32,829 nucleotides of DNA, taken from assembly GCA_902465645.1 (NCBI GenBank), contig CABQNX010000009.1:1-32829 (forward strand). The letters are read 5' to 3'. How positions within the stretch are numbered: the first letter of the stretch is position 1; each line of letters begins with the position of its first letter. Of this stretch, positions 1 to 7,115 are shown piece by piece. The position numbers were made by a program, and so were the translations under genes. The notes below the pieces were generated by a model. The model had not been told where the DNA came from. It did not search any database and saw only the letters and a program-made list of their open reading frames with translations. The stretch is from an uncultured Peptoniphilus sp. GTDB lineage: Bacteria > Bacillota > Clostridia > Tissierellales > Peptoniphilaceae.

Positions 1-2
1 TA

Positions 3-1967
3 AAAATAATAATTTCATTAATTTTAATATTTATAGGGATAATATTTGTCGGAGAATACGGTATAATCTACCTTGATAATTTTGCCAATGATATGCCCAA
101 TACTACAATTATTTATCAGCCTGGAATGGATCATGAAAATATGAAAAAGGAAGTTGAAGAGGCAGCTCATAAATATAATGTAGAATTTTTTGTGGTTAAA
201 CAAGATGTCATAAGTACAAACGAGAAAAACTTAATTCTTTATAGCTCTAGTCCAAATATAAAAAAATACTTATCAGAAGATAAAGGTATTTACGAAAGGG
301 AATATACTAGCTTATTTTTTGGAAAAGTGGATCTTTCCTATGATGATTATAAAAATATTTCTTCCTCGGACCTAGAAGTCAACAATAATTATTATCTGTT
401 TGGAAATAAATATGATATCAAAAACTTCAAGATATCTCTAATCAATAAGTACGCAGGTAATCATCCAAGATTTCCAGAAAAATCTAGAAAATTTGATTAC
501 ACTGTTTATGGACTTTGGACAATAATTTTTGCCCTGTGTCTAATATTTACAGCAATTTATGTAAAAACTCGTAAAGGAGATGCCTTTATAAAAATAATTT
601 ATGGAGAAAATAGGCTTTATTTAATCTTTAAAGAAATAGTGATAGACCTTATATTTATAGTAGGCATTGGAATCCTACTTCAACAGGTTTTAAAAGCTTA
701 TACCTATACAGATTTTTACAAAAATGCCTTTTATATAATGCTTGGTTTATTTGCTCTTATAAATTCTTTGACCTATTTTTCTTTTTATAGGTTTGATCTA
801 GGAAAAGTCTATAAAGACAATTCTTTTGTGACTATTTCAGCCCTATATTTATTAAAAGTCATAAGTGTAAGTCTTGTCTCTCTTGCTCTTGCTACAAATT
901 TCCTTATGATCAAAGAGTCTTTAGACTTTATTTCTGAAGAAAATTTCTTTAAAGCACACAAAGACTACTACTATACAAATTTAGGATATATACCTAGAGA
1001 AAATTATCCGGGAGGAAGTGAAAATGTAATAGAAGATGGTGCTAGAGTAAAAGAAATTTTCTACCATAAATACTTCAATGAATTTAATCCTTTAGTGCTT
1101 GTAAATTTTGATAATATAGGAGACAAGGACTTGGTCTTAGCTAATAGAAATAGCTTAGATTATTTAAAATCTGAGATAAGCTCAATAAAGGGTAATGAAT
1201 TTAAAGAAAAATTATACTATTTTATTCCTCAATCAACGAAAGAGATAAATCAAAAGATTGAGTCACTAGATTTAAGGCTTGAGAATTATTTTGAAGAAAA
1301 AGCTATAAAAAATAAAGAAATAATCTATTATGAAGATAAGGCTAAGATAATTAATGTTGATGATTTATTACCACTAAATAGTAAAATTAGTAAAAATCCT
1401 ATAGTTATTTTTGATAATAGAGTGCCAGAATTCGTAGAAGAAAATATTGTAGGCAATGCTTTTAGAACTACCTATGATAGGGATATCATGTATAAAATAA
1501 AAGAAGATAAATTTAATGACTTTATTAAAGAGTATAAACTCGAGTCAGAAATTCATGGAAAGACGAATGTTTATGAAAATTATTTAGATGGTAAATTAAA
1601 GATGAAAAGACTTTTAAAAATGGAAGTCGTTATATCTTTGATATTAATAATCTTAGAAATTATTATCCTACTTACCCTAACAAAGCTTGAATTTAGGATA
1701 AATGCTTACAAAATTTCTCTTATGAAGATACTTGGATATAATTTCTGGGAAAGATACAAGAAATTAATTATATTTTCTATTGTAGGATCTTTCTTAGCTA
1801 TGATTATCTTTATCTTAATAAACCTAAAGTACAGATTAATTCCATTTGCTTATGGAATAGTAATAATAGGTCTTGTTTTTGTTATCGAACAGCTTATTAT
1901 CCATAGAGAAATAAAAAAAATAGAAAATCATAATATAGAATTGGTACTAAAAGGAGAATTTCGATGA
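3..1967 (+). CDS. Bacteriocin-associated integral membrane protein (DUF1430-like), 5' partial
   Basis: The reading frame is open from base 3 with no stop upstream, so the first ATG inside the window (base 93) is internal. The residues before it form a hydrophobic segment ending near GEYGIIYLDNF, so the true start lies just outside. About 654 residues are visible. Architecture: N-terminal membrane segment, an extracytoplasmic part, four membrane segments in the middle, a second large extracytoplasmic region of about 230 residues, and three C-terminal membrane segments. This resembles an FtsX/MacB-type permease and matches the DUF1430 family found with lactococcin 972-type bacteriocin transporters. 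Its stop overlaps the start of the ATPase gene (ATGA), so the two probably form one transporter. The family is known for bacteriocin export or immunity; the actual substrate here is not shown. The assignment rests on architecture and partner, since the protein diverges in detail. Confidence 0.75.
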   Translation, partial: KIIISLILIFIGIIFVGEYGIIYLDNFANDMPNTTIIYQPGMDHENMKKEVEEAAHKYNVEFFVVKQDVISTNEKNLILYSSSPNIKKYLSEDKGIYEREYTSLFFGKVDLSYDDYKNISSSDLEVNNNYYLFGNKYDIKNFKISLINKYAGNHPRFPEKSRKFDYTVYGLWTIIFALCLIFTAIYVKTRKGDAFIKIIYGENRLYLIFKEIVIDLIFIVGIGILLQQVLKAYTYTDFYKNAFYIMLGLFALINSLTYFSFYRFDLGKVYKDNSFVTISALYLLKVISVSLVSLALATNFLMIKESLDFISEENFFKAHKDYYYTNLGYIPRENYPGGSENVIEDGARVKEIFYHKYFNEFNPLVLVNFDNIGDKDLVLANRNSLDYLKSEISSIKGNEFKEKLYYFIPQSTKEINQKIESLDLRLENYFEEKAIKNKEIIYYEDKAKIINVDDLLPLNSKISKNPIVIFDNRVPEFVEENIVGNAFRTTYDRDIMYKIKEDKFNDFIKEYKLESEIHGKTNVYENYLDGKLKMKRLLKMEVVISLILIILEIIILLTLTKLEFRINAYKISLMKILGYNFWERYKKLIIFSIVGSFLAMIIFILINLKYRLIPFAYGIVIIGLVFVIEQLIIHREIKKIENHNIELVLKGEFR

Positions 1968-2572
1968 TTGAAATAAAAAATATGAATAAATCCTTTGGGG
2001 ATAAAGTAATTTTTAAAGATTTTAACCTAGAAATTAAAGATCAAGAATTTGTAGTCCTATCGGGCAAGAGTGGTAGTGGTAAAACAACGCTTTTAAATAT
2101 CATTGGAGGAATTGAAAAAGTTGATTCTGGGGAAGTTTACGTTGATAATCAAGACATAACTAAAGAAAAGAATTTACTTGATTATTTTAGATATACTGTG
2201 GGATTTCTTTTTCAAAACTTTGCCTTAATTGAAAGAGAGACAGTTTATGAAAATCTTAAGCTTGTCAAAAAAAGATGCAGAACAGATATAAGTATAGAAG
2301 AAGCTTTGGAAAAAGTAGGACTTTCTGACAAGAAGAATCAAAAAGTCTATACACTTTCTGGAGGAGAACAGCAAAGAGTTGCCTTAGCAAGACTTTTAAT
2401 AAAAAAGTGCAAGTTAATATTAGCAGATGAACCGACAGGATCACTTGATAGGGAAAATGCAAATATGGTTATTTCAATTTTAAAAGAATATCAAAAAATG
2501 GGAAAGACAGTTTGCTTGGTAACTCATGATGATTATATAAAGACTTTAGGAGATAGGGTGGTTAATTTATGA
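1964..2572 (+). CDS. ABC transporter ATP-binding protein, bacteriocin export type
   Basis: Cytoplasmic ATPase subunit of the transporter encoded by the preceding gene. A Walker A motif (SGKSGSGKTT) lies near residue 33, the signature LSGGEQQRVALARLL near residue 130, and Walker B with D-loop (LILADEPTGSLD) follows; the switch histidine is in VTHDD near the C terminus. At 202 residues it is a short single ATPase domain of the MacB/LolD type, as in the putative lactococcin 972-group export ATPases. Both ends use ATGA overlaps (start at 1964 inside the previous stop, stop at 2572 overlapping the next start at 2569), which implies translational coupling and fixed stoichiometry across the three genes. 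Domain assignment is secure; the transported molecule is inferred only from the family. Confidence 0.9.
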   Translation: MIEIKNMNKSFGDKVIFKDFNLEIKDQEFVVLSGKSGSGKTTLLNIIGGIEKVDSGEVYVDNQDITKEKNLLDYFRYTVGFLFQNFALIERETVYENLKLVKKRCRTDISIEEALEKVGLSDKKNQKVYTLSGGEQQRVALARLLIKKCKLILADEPTGSLDRENANMVISILKEYQKMGKTVCLVTHDDYIKTLGDRVVNL

Positions 2573-3024
2573 AAAAGAATTTAAAAAAAGTAATAATAGG
2601 GATAGTAGTTCTAGCCTTTGCTTATACTTTGCTATGGTTTGCAAATTCAAAATATGTTTACTCACCTTATACTAAAGAAGTTCCAAAACATGAATCAGGC
2701 TTATATGTTCTTCATGATGAAAAGACAAATTATACTTTCAATGTTAAGTCACCTGGATTCTCATCTTTCACAGGTAATCTAGGAGTTTCAAATAATGAAG
2801 GGTCTGGACTTATAATATGGCCGGGATTTTTTGGTAAAAATTATGAGTATGGTGTAAGGATAAAAGATGGGGATTCCACTTATCAAATAGAACTTGATGA
2901 AGATATGAACATTATAGGCGAGGATGAAAACTTAAAAAAAGTTTATGAAAAAAATAAAGAATTAATAGATAATATGTTTGAAGCAGCAGAAAAAGTTTGG
3001 AAAATAGATTTCTCGGGAAAATAA
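2569..3024 (+). CDS. Small membrane-anchored protein of unknown function
   Basis: 151 residues. Residues 5-27 form a hydrophobic segment after a lysine-rich start (MKKNLKKV), with no lipobox cysteine, so it is probably an N-terminal anchor or uncleaved signal. The remainder is polar and extracytoplasmic, with a Gly/Phe/Trp-rich patch (SPGFSSFTGNLGVSN, IIWPGFFGKNYEYGV) that looks like a small beta domain. It starts inside the stop of the ATPase gene and is the last gene before the terminator at 3035-3072, so it belongs to the transporter operon. Small accessory or immunity proteins are common in such operons and would suit this position, but I do not recognise a family. A YxeA-type protein was considered and could not be supported. 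Confidence 0.75.
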   Translation: MKKNLKKVIIGIVVLAFAYTLLWFANSKYVYSPYTKEVPKHESGLYVLHDEKTNYTFNVKSPGFSSFTGNLGVSNNEGSGLIIWPGFFGKNYEYGVRIKDGDSTYQIELDEDMNIIGEDENLKKVYEKNKELIDNMFEAAEKVWKIDFSGK

Positions 3025-3034
3025 AGAAAATACA

Positions 3035-3072
3035 AAAAAGGCGATAGAAATTAAAAACTCTATCGCCTTTTT
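3035..3072. terminator. Bidirectional intrinsic terminator
   Basis: A 13-bp perfect stem (arms 3035-3047 and 3060-3072, core GGCGATAG/CTATCGCC) with a 12-base loop. It is flanked by an A run on the left and a T run on the right, so it can end transcripts from both sides: the plus-strand transporter operon and the minus-strand peptide genes at 3075-3330. Confidence 0.9.
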
Positions 3073-3074
3073 GC

Positions 3075-3203
3075 TTATTTTATTTTTTTAAATTGTTTTA
3101 AAAGCTTTAATATTTTAACTAGTAAGACAATCTTAATCACATGTAAAATTGTATAGGGAATTAGACCTGTAAGGATTGTCATAGTCGCTTCATATTTTTC
3201 CAT
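3075..3203 (-). CDS. Small hydrophobic cationic peptide A (42 aa), unannotated
   Basis: A 42-codon frame reading MEKYEATMTILTGLIPYT..., then a hydrophobic stretch (ILHVIKIVLLVKIL) and a lysine-rich tail (KLLKQFKKIK). Its ribosome site AAGGAGATG is 7 bases before the ATG and lies within the last codons of peptide B, whose stop is 4 bases upstream. The stop is 2 bases from the shared terminator, so it ends its transcript exactly. It aligns without gaps to peptide B: LT near residues 11-12 of A, a proline five residues after the L, then a matching Ile/Leu stretch and Lys-rich end. Predicted as a single membrane-spanning or amphipathic helix with net positive charge. No leader peptide or double-glycine site is visible. 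It could be a leaderless bacteriocin-like peptide or a type I toxin-like peptide; no family is recognised. Confidence 0.65.
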   Translation of the reverse strand: MEKYEATMTILTGLIPYTILHVIKIVLLVKILKLLKQFKKIK

Positions 3204-3207
3204 AAAA

Positions 3208-3330
3208 TCACATCTCCTTAAATAGTTCTTTTAATTTTTTTAATATTAAAATCAAAAGTATGATCTCAATTATGTTAAAAAGATATTGAGGCTGGATTAT
3301 TGTGAGGAACTTAATTAATTGCATTTTCAT
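3208..3330 (-). CDS. Small hydrophobic cationic peptide B (40 aa), unannotated
   Basis: A 40-codon frame reading MKMQLIKFLTIIQPQYLF..., then a very hydrophobic stretch (NIIEIILLILIL) and a basic amphipathic tail (KKLKELFKEM). A ribosome site (TGGAGATG) sits at good distance before the ATG. It is the first gene of a two-gene minus-strand unit with peptide A, whose ribosome site is built into this gene's last codons. Its similarity to A (shared LT, P, I-x-x-L-L-x-I-L-K-x-L-K pattern at the same spacing) indicates a tandem duplication. It faces the bacteriocin-type transporter operon, converging on one terminator. Length, ribosome sites, duplication and terminator together support a real gene; function is unknown. 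Confidence 0.65.
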   Translation of the reverse strand: MKMQLIKFLTIIQPQYLFNIIEIILLILILKKLKELFKEM

Positions 3331-3474
3331 AAAAACATCTCCATTCAAATAATTGATAGAATTTAAATCAAAAATTTTATCTAATAATTTTATATATTTG
3401 GGAATTAATTTACATATTTTTTTGAATTTAAAGTAACGAAAGTTGAAGTTTATATTAGTTCATCAATTTAACAC

Positions 3475-3483
3475 ATTATATCA
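3475..3483 (-). promoter_or_regulatory. Extended -10 promoter for the two small peptide genes
   Basis: On the minus strand this reads TGATATAAT, an extended -10 (TG-n-TATAAT); no good -35 is visible at 17 bases. Transcription would begin about 135-140 bases before the peptide B start, leaving an unusually long AT-rich 5' leader. The leader contains the 10-mer AACTTCAACT on the minus strand, found in inverted orientation near the pgk promoter. The rest of the 3331-3653 interval holds no other credible gene. Confidence 0.4.
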
Positions 3484-3569
3484 CAAAAAAGAAAGTGAAA
3501 GTATAATAATTATTCGCTGATTTTTTAAAAAATTTACACTTATAAATACTTATAAACCAATACCACTAA

Positions 3570-3598
3570 CTTCAACTCTTAACAATTTATGGTATAAT
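3570..3598 (+). promoter_or_regulatory. Promoter of the glycolytic operon
   Basis: TATAAT at 3593-3598 with a weak -35 (CTTCAA at 3570 or TTCAAC at 3571, spacing 17 or 16). The predicted start leaves a leader of roughly 50 bases before the GTG of pgk. The 10-mer AACTTCAACT (3568-3577) overlaps the -35 and has an inverted copy at 3441-3450, a possible operator pair. Confidence 0.5.
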
Positions 3599-3653
3599 TT
3601 AAATGATAAATTGACGGAATATGATGGTATAAATCTAAAATTAGAGGTGTAAT

Positions 3654-4838
3654 GTGAAAAAAACTATTAGAGATTTTGATTTTAATGATAAAACTGCTCT
3701 TGTTAGGGTGGACTTTAACGTTCCACTTAAGGATGGAGTGGTAACTGGCGACGATAGAATTATTAAGGCAATCCCAACTATTGAATACTTAATAGAGAAT
3801 GGGGCCAAAGTTGTCCTTATGAGTCACCTTGGTAGACCTAAGGGAGAATACAAGGAAGACCTATCTCTTGCTCCAGTTGCAAAAAGAGCTTCAGAACTTT
3901 TAAAGAAGGATGTAAAATTTATTCCTTCCAAGGAAGTTGTTGATGAGGAAGTTATAAGTCAAGTAAAAGAATTACAAAAAGGAGAAATTGCTCTTCTTGA
4001 AAATTTAAGATTTGTAAAGGGAGAAGAAAAGAACGACCCTGATTTTGCAAAAAAGCTAGCATCTCTTGGAGACATCTTTGTTAATGATGCCTTTGGAACT
4101 GCCCACAGGGCTCACGCATCAAATGTTGGTGTGACAGAATTCCTACCATCTTGTGCAGGACTTCTAGTTGAAAAAGAAATTAAATACTTTGAAGATGCTC
4201 TTAAGAACCCAGAAAAACCTTTTGCGGCAATTCTTGGTGGATCAAAGGTTTCTGACAAGATTGGGGTAATCGAAAATCTATTGGAAAAAGTTGATTTCCT
4301 AGTAATTGTTGGTGCCATGGCCAACACCTTCTTAAAGTCAAAAGGACTTGAAGTTGGAAAATCTCTTGTGGAAGATGACAAGCTAGACCTTGCTAGAGAA
4401 ATAATGGCAAAGGCAGTAGAAAATCAAGTTGAAATAATTCTTCCAAAGGACGTAATTGTTGCTCCAGAAGTATCTGATAAGGCAAAAGGAACTTTAAAAG
4501 ACGTTGAAGATGTTGCTGAAGATGACATGATTCTAGACATTGGAAAAGAAAGTTTAAAGGATATTGAGGGATCACTATCTAAGGCAAATACTGTTGTCTT
4601 AAATGGACCTTGTGGAGTTTTTGAAATTGAAGAATTTTCTCACGGAACTATTGAACTTGCAAAGATTCTAGCTAAGCTTGATGCCACAGTAATTGTTGGT
4701 GGTGGAGACTCTGTTGCTGCTGTTGAAAAGGCAGGAGTTGCAGAGGACTTAACTCACATTTCAACTGGTGGTGGAGCAAGTCTTGAAATGCTTGAAGGAA
4801 AGAAGCTTCCTGGTATTGAGGCAGTTGAAGAAGCATGA
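3654..4838 (+). CDS. pgk: Phosphoglycerate kinase
   Basis: Cytoplasmic glycolytic enzyme that moves the 1-phosphate of 1,3-bisphosphoglycerate to ADP. Family motifs are present in order: RVDFNVPLKDG near residue 19, SHLGRPKG near residue 57, LENLRF near residue 116, the hinge-region DAFGTAHRAHAS, and the nucleotide-binding GGGDSVAAVEKAG in the C-terminal lobe. The length of 394 residues is normal. The start is GTG after GAGGTGT; the ATG two bases earlier is followed at once by TGA and cannot be used. The gene leads the cluster and overlaps tpiA by ATGA. Unusually, no gapA precedes it, so glyceraldehyde-3-phosphate dehydrogenase must be encoded elsewhere or replaced. Confidence 0.98.
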   Translation: MKKTIRDFDFNDKTALVRVDFNVPLKDGVVTGDDRIIKAIPTIEYLIENGAKVVLMSHLGRPKGEYKEDLSLAPVAKRASELLKKDVKFIPSKEVVDEEVISQVKELQKGEIALLENLRFVKGEEKNDPDFAKKLASLGDIFVNDAFGTAHRAHASNVGVTEFLPSCAGLLVEKEIKYFEDALKNPEKPFAAILGGSKVSDKIGVIENLLEKVDFLVIVGAMANTFLKSKGLEVGKSLVEDDKLDLAREIMAKAVENQVEIILPKDVIVAPEVSDKAKGTLKDVEDVAEDDMILDIGKESLKDIEGSLSKANTVVLNGPCGVFEIEEFSHGTIELAKILAKLDATVIVGGGDSVAAVEKAGVAEDLTHISTGGGASLEMLEGKKLPGIEAVEEA

Positions 4839-5578
4839 GAAAAAAATATATTTGTGGAAATTGGAAGATGAACAAGACTTCTTCTGAGGCCCTTGAATTT
4901 GCAAAAGTAATAAATGAATTTGAATTTAATAAGGTGGATGTTTTAATAGCACCATCTTTTGTAACTCTGGAAAGTCTAAGAAAAAACTTGAAAGATGAGA
5001 TAAAAGTTGCAGGACAAAATGTTTCAGAATTTGATGATGGAGCCTTCACTGGCGAAATTTCAACTTCCATGTTAAAAGACATTGGAGTTGAAGATGTAAT
5101 CATCGGCCACTCTGAAAGACGTGAAAAGTTTTCTGAAAGTGATGAGATTATAAATGCCAAGATGAAAAAGGCCCTAGAAGATGGTTTATCAGTAATTCTT
5201 TGCCTAGGCGAATCCCTTGAAATCAAGGAAGAAGGCAAGGAAATTGACTTTGTAAGAGATGAACTTTTAAAATCTCTTGATGGAGTTGATGACTTAGAAA
5301 ATCTTACTATTGCCTACGAACCAATTTGGGCAATTGGAACAGGAAAAACTTGCTCATCTGAAGATGCAGAAATCATGTGCAAGGAAATTAGAAATATAAT
5401 AGACGAAAAATATGGAGAAATTTCTCAAAAAACGAGAATCCTCTATGGAGGATCAGTTAAGCCATCAAATGCAGGAGAGATTTTATCCAAGGAAAATATT
5501 GACGGTGTCCTAGTTGGTGGAGCAAGTCTAAAGGCTAGTGACTTTATTGAAATTATAAAAGCTGGTGAAAACTTATGA
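4835..5578 (+). CDS. tpiA: Triosephosphate isomerase
   Basis: Interconverts dihydroxyacetone phosphate and glyceraldehyde 3-phosphate in the cytoplasm. Visible motifs are the N-terminal GNWKMNKT with the active-site lysine, IIGHSERRE with the electrophilic histidine near residue 92, the catalytic glutamate and flexible loop in YEPIWAIGTGKT near residue 160, and the phosphate-binding LYGGSVKPSNA and GVLVGGASL. The 247-residue length is typical. It is joined by ATGA overlaps to pgk upstream and gpmI downstream, so the three are translated as a coupled set. Confidence 0.98.
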   Translation: MRKKYICGNWKMNKTSSEALEFAKVINEFEFNKVDVLIAPSFVTLESLRKNLKDEIKVAGQNVSEFDDGAFTGEISTSMLKDIGVEDVIIGHSERREKFSESDEIINAKMKKALEDGLSVILCLGESLEIKEEGKEIDFVRDELLKSLDGVDDLENLTIAYEPIWAIGTGKTCSSEDAEIMCKEIRNIIDEKYGEISQKTRILYGGSVKPSNAGEILSKENIDGVLVGGASLKASDFIEIIKAGENL

Positions 5579-7077
5579 AACCAACAATGCTAATAATCTT
5601 AGATGGTTTTGGGATAAATGAAAGCGAAGTGGGCAATGCAGTTAAACTTGCCAAGACTCCAATTCTTGATGAGCTTTACAAAACCTCAGCTCACACAAAA
5701 ATTTATGCCAGCGAAGAATATGTTGGGCTTCCTCAAGGACAAATGGGGAACTCTGAAGTTGGCCACTTAAATATTGGAGCAGGAAGAGTTATCTACCAAA
5801 ACTTGACTAAGATTACTGAGTCCATTAAGTCTGGAGAATTTTTCAAAAATCCAGAATTTAAAAGGGCAATTGACAATGTCAAGAAAAATAATTCAAGCCT
5901 TCACTTAATTGGACTTGTGTCTAAGGGCGGAGTTCACTCTCACCTTGACCACCTAAAGGCTCTTATAGAATTAATGAAGAAAGAGGGAATAGAAAAAACT
6001 TACATCCATGCAATTACTGATGGACGTGATGTTTCTCCTCACGCAGCCCTTGATGATATAAGAGAGCTTCAAGAAGAAATCGAAAAAGTTGGAAATGGAA
6101 AAATTGCCACAATTTCTGGCAGATACTATGCCATGGACCGTGACAAGAGGTGGGAAAGAACTAAAAAATACTACGACAACCTAGTAAGTGATGTGGACTT
6201 CACTGAAGAAGACATTCTTTCCTATATAAAGTCATCCTATGATAAGGATGTTACTGATGAATTTCTAGAACCTGCAAAATTTATCAAAGGTTCTGAAATT
6301 AAAGATGGTGACTCAGTAATTATCTTCAACTTTAGACCAGACAGGGTTAGACAAATTACAAGGGCCCTTGTAGATGATGACTTCGCAGGTTTTGAAAGAA
6401 AAAAAATAGACACAACTCTTGTTGCTATGACAGAATATGACAAGGAAATAAAGAATAAACTAGTTGCCTTTAAGGACGAAATTCCAAAGGATACTCTTGG
6501 AGAAGTTCTTGAAAAAAATAAAATCAAGCAACTTAGGATTGCAGAAACAGAAAAATATGCCCACGTTACATTTTTCTTTAATGGTGGACGTGAAAAGCCT
6601 TTTGAAGGCGAGGATAGGATCTTGGTTCCGTCTCCAAAGGTTGCAACCTATGACCTAAAACCAGAAATGTCTGCCAATGAGGTAACAGATAAGATTATTG
6701 AAAGTTTGGGAAAGGACAAGTACGGTCTGATAATTTTAAACTTTGCAAATCCAGACATGGTTGGTCACACAGGAGACTTAAAGGCTGCCATAAAGGCAGT
6801 GGAAACTGTAGACCAAGACCTTGGAAGAATTTTAAAGGTCTTAAAGGAAAAAGACGGAGCAGCAATTATAACTGCAGACCATGGAAATTGCGAATATATG
6901 ATTGATAATGAAGGTAATGTTGTCACAAGCCACAGCACAAACCTTGTTCCCCTATTCTTATTTAATAGGGATGAAGAACTTAGGTCTGACGGAGCCCTTT
7001 GCGACTTGTCGCCAACAATTTTAAAAATTATGGGATTAGATCAGCCAGAGCTTATGACTGGCAAGTCTTTATTTTAA
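5575..7077 (+). CDS. gpmI: 2,3-bisphosphoglycerate-independent phosphoglycerate mutase
   Basis: Converts 3-phosphoglycerate to 2-phosphoglycerate through a phosphoserine intermediate using two manganese ions; it belongs to the alkaline phosphatase superfamily. The N-terminal metal aspartate lies in LIILDGFGIN and the nucleophilic serine in MGNSEVGHLNIGAGR near residue 60. Substrate residues appear in HAITDGRD and RYYAMDRD, and metal ligands in NFANPDMVGHTG and ITADHGNCE, with a final histidine in TSHSTN. The 500-residue length is normal. Mn-dependent iPGM is typical of Gram-positive anaerobes. Its start overlaps the tpiA stop. Confidence 0.98.
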   Translation: MKPTMLIILDGFGINESEVGNAVKLAKTPILDELYKTSAHTKIYASEEYVGLPQGQMGNSEVGHLNIGAGRVIYQNLTKITESIKSGEFFKNPEFKRAIDNVKKNNSSLHLIGLVSKGGVHSHLDHLKALIELMKKEGIEKTYIHAITDGRDVSPHAALDDIRELQEEIEKVGNGKIATISGRYYAMDRDKRWERTKKYYDNLVSDVDFTEEDILSYIKSSYDKDVTDEFLEPAKFIKGSEIKDGDSVIIFNFRPDRVRQITRALVDDDFAGFERKKIDTTLVAMTEYDKEIKNKLVAFKDEIPKDTLGEVLEKNKIKQLRIAETEKYAHVTFFFNGGREKPFEGEDRILVPSPKVATYDLKPEMSANEVTDKIIESLGKDKYGLIILNFANPDMVGHTGDLKAAIKAVETVDQDLGRILKVLKEKDGAAIITADHGNCEYMIDNEGNVVTSHSTNLVPLFLFNRDEELRSDGALCDLSPTILKIMGLDQPELMTGKSLF

Positions 7078-7115
7078 TAGAATTAAATTAGAATTTATTT
7101 AAATTAGGAGGAATT

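Noticed and set aside
93..95. ATG at 93 as the start of the first gene
   Set aside because: The frame continues upstream to base 3 without a stop and encodes a membrane segment expected for this family, and no ribosome site precedes the ATG.
3538..3557. Tandem ACTTATAAAT/ACTTATAAAC as an iteron
   Set aside because: Only two copies, one mismatch, and no replication gene nearby.
4672..5238. A 188-residue minus-strand open frame across the pgk/tpiA junction
   Set aside because: It is antisense to two certain genes, has low-complexity Ser/Leu/Gln composition, and no ribosome site or promoter; it reflects codon bias of the coding strand.
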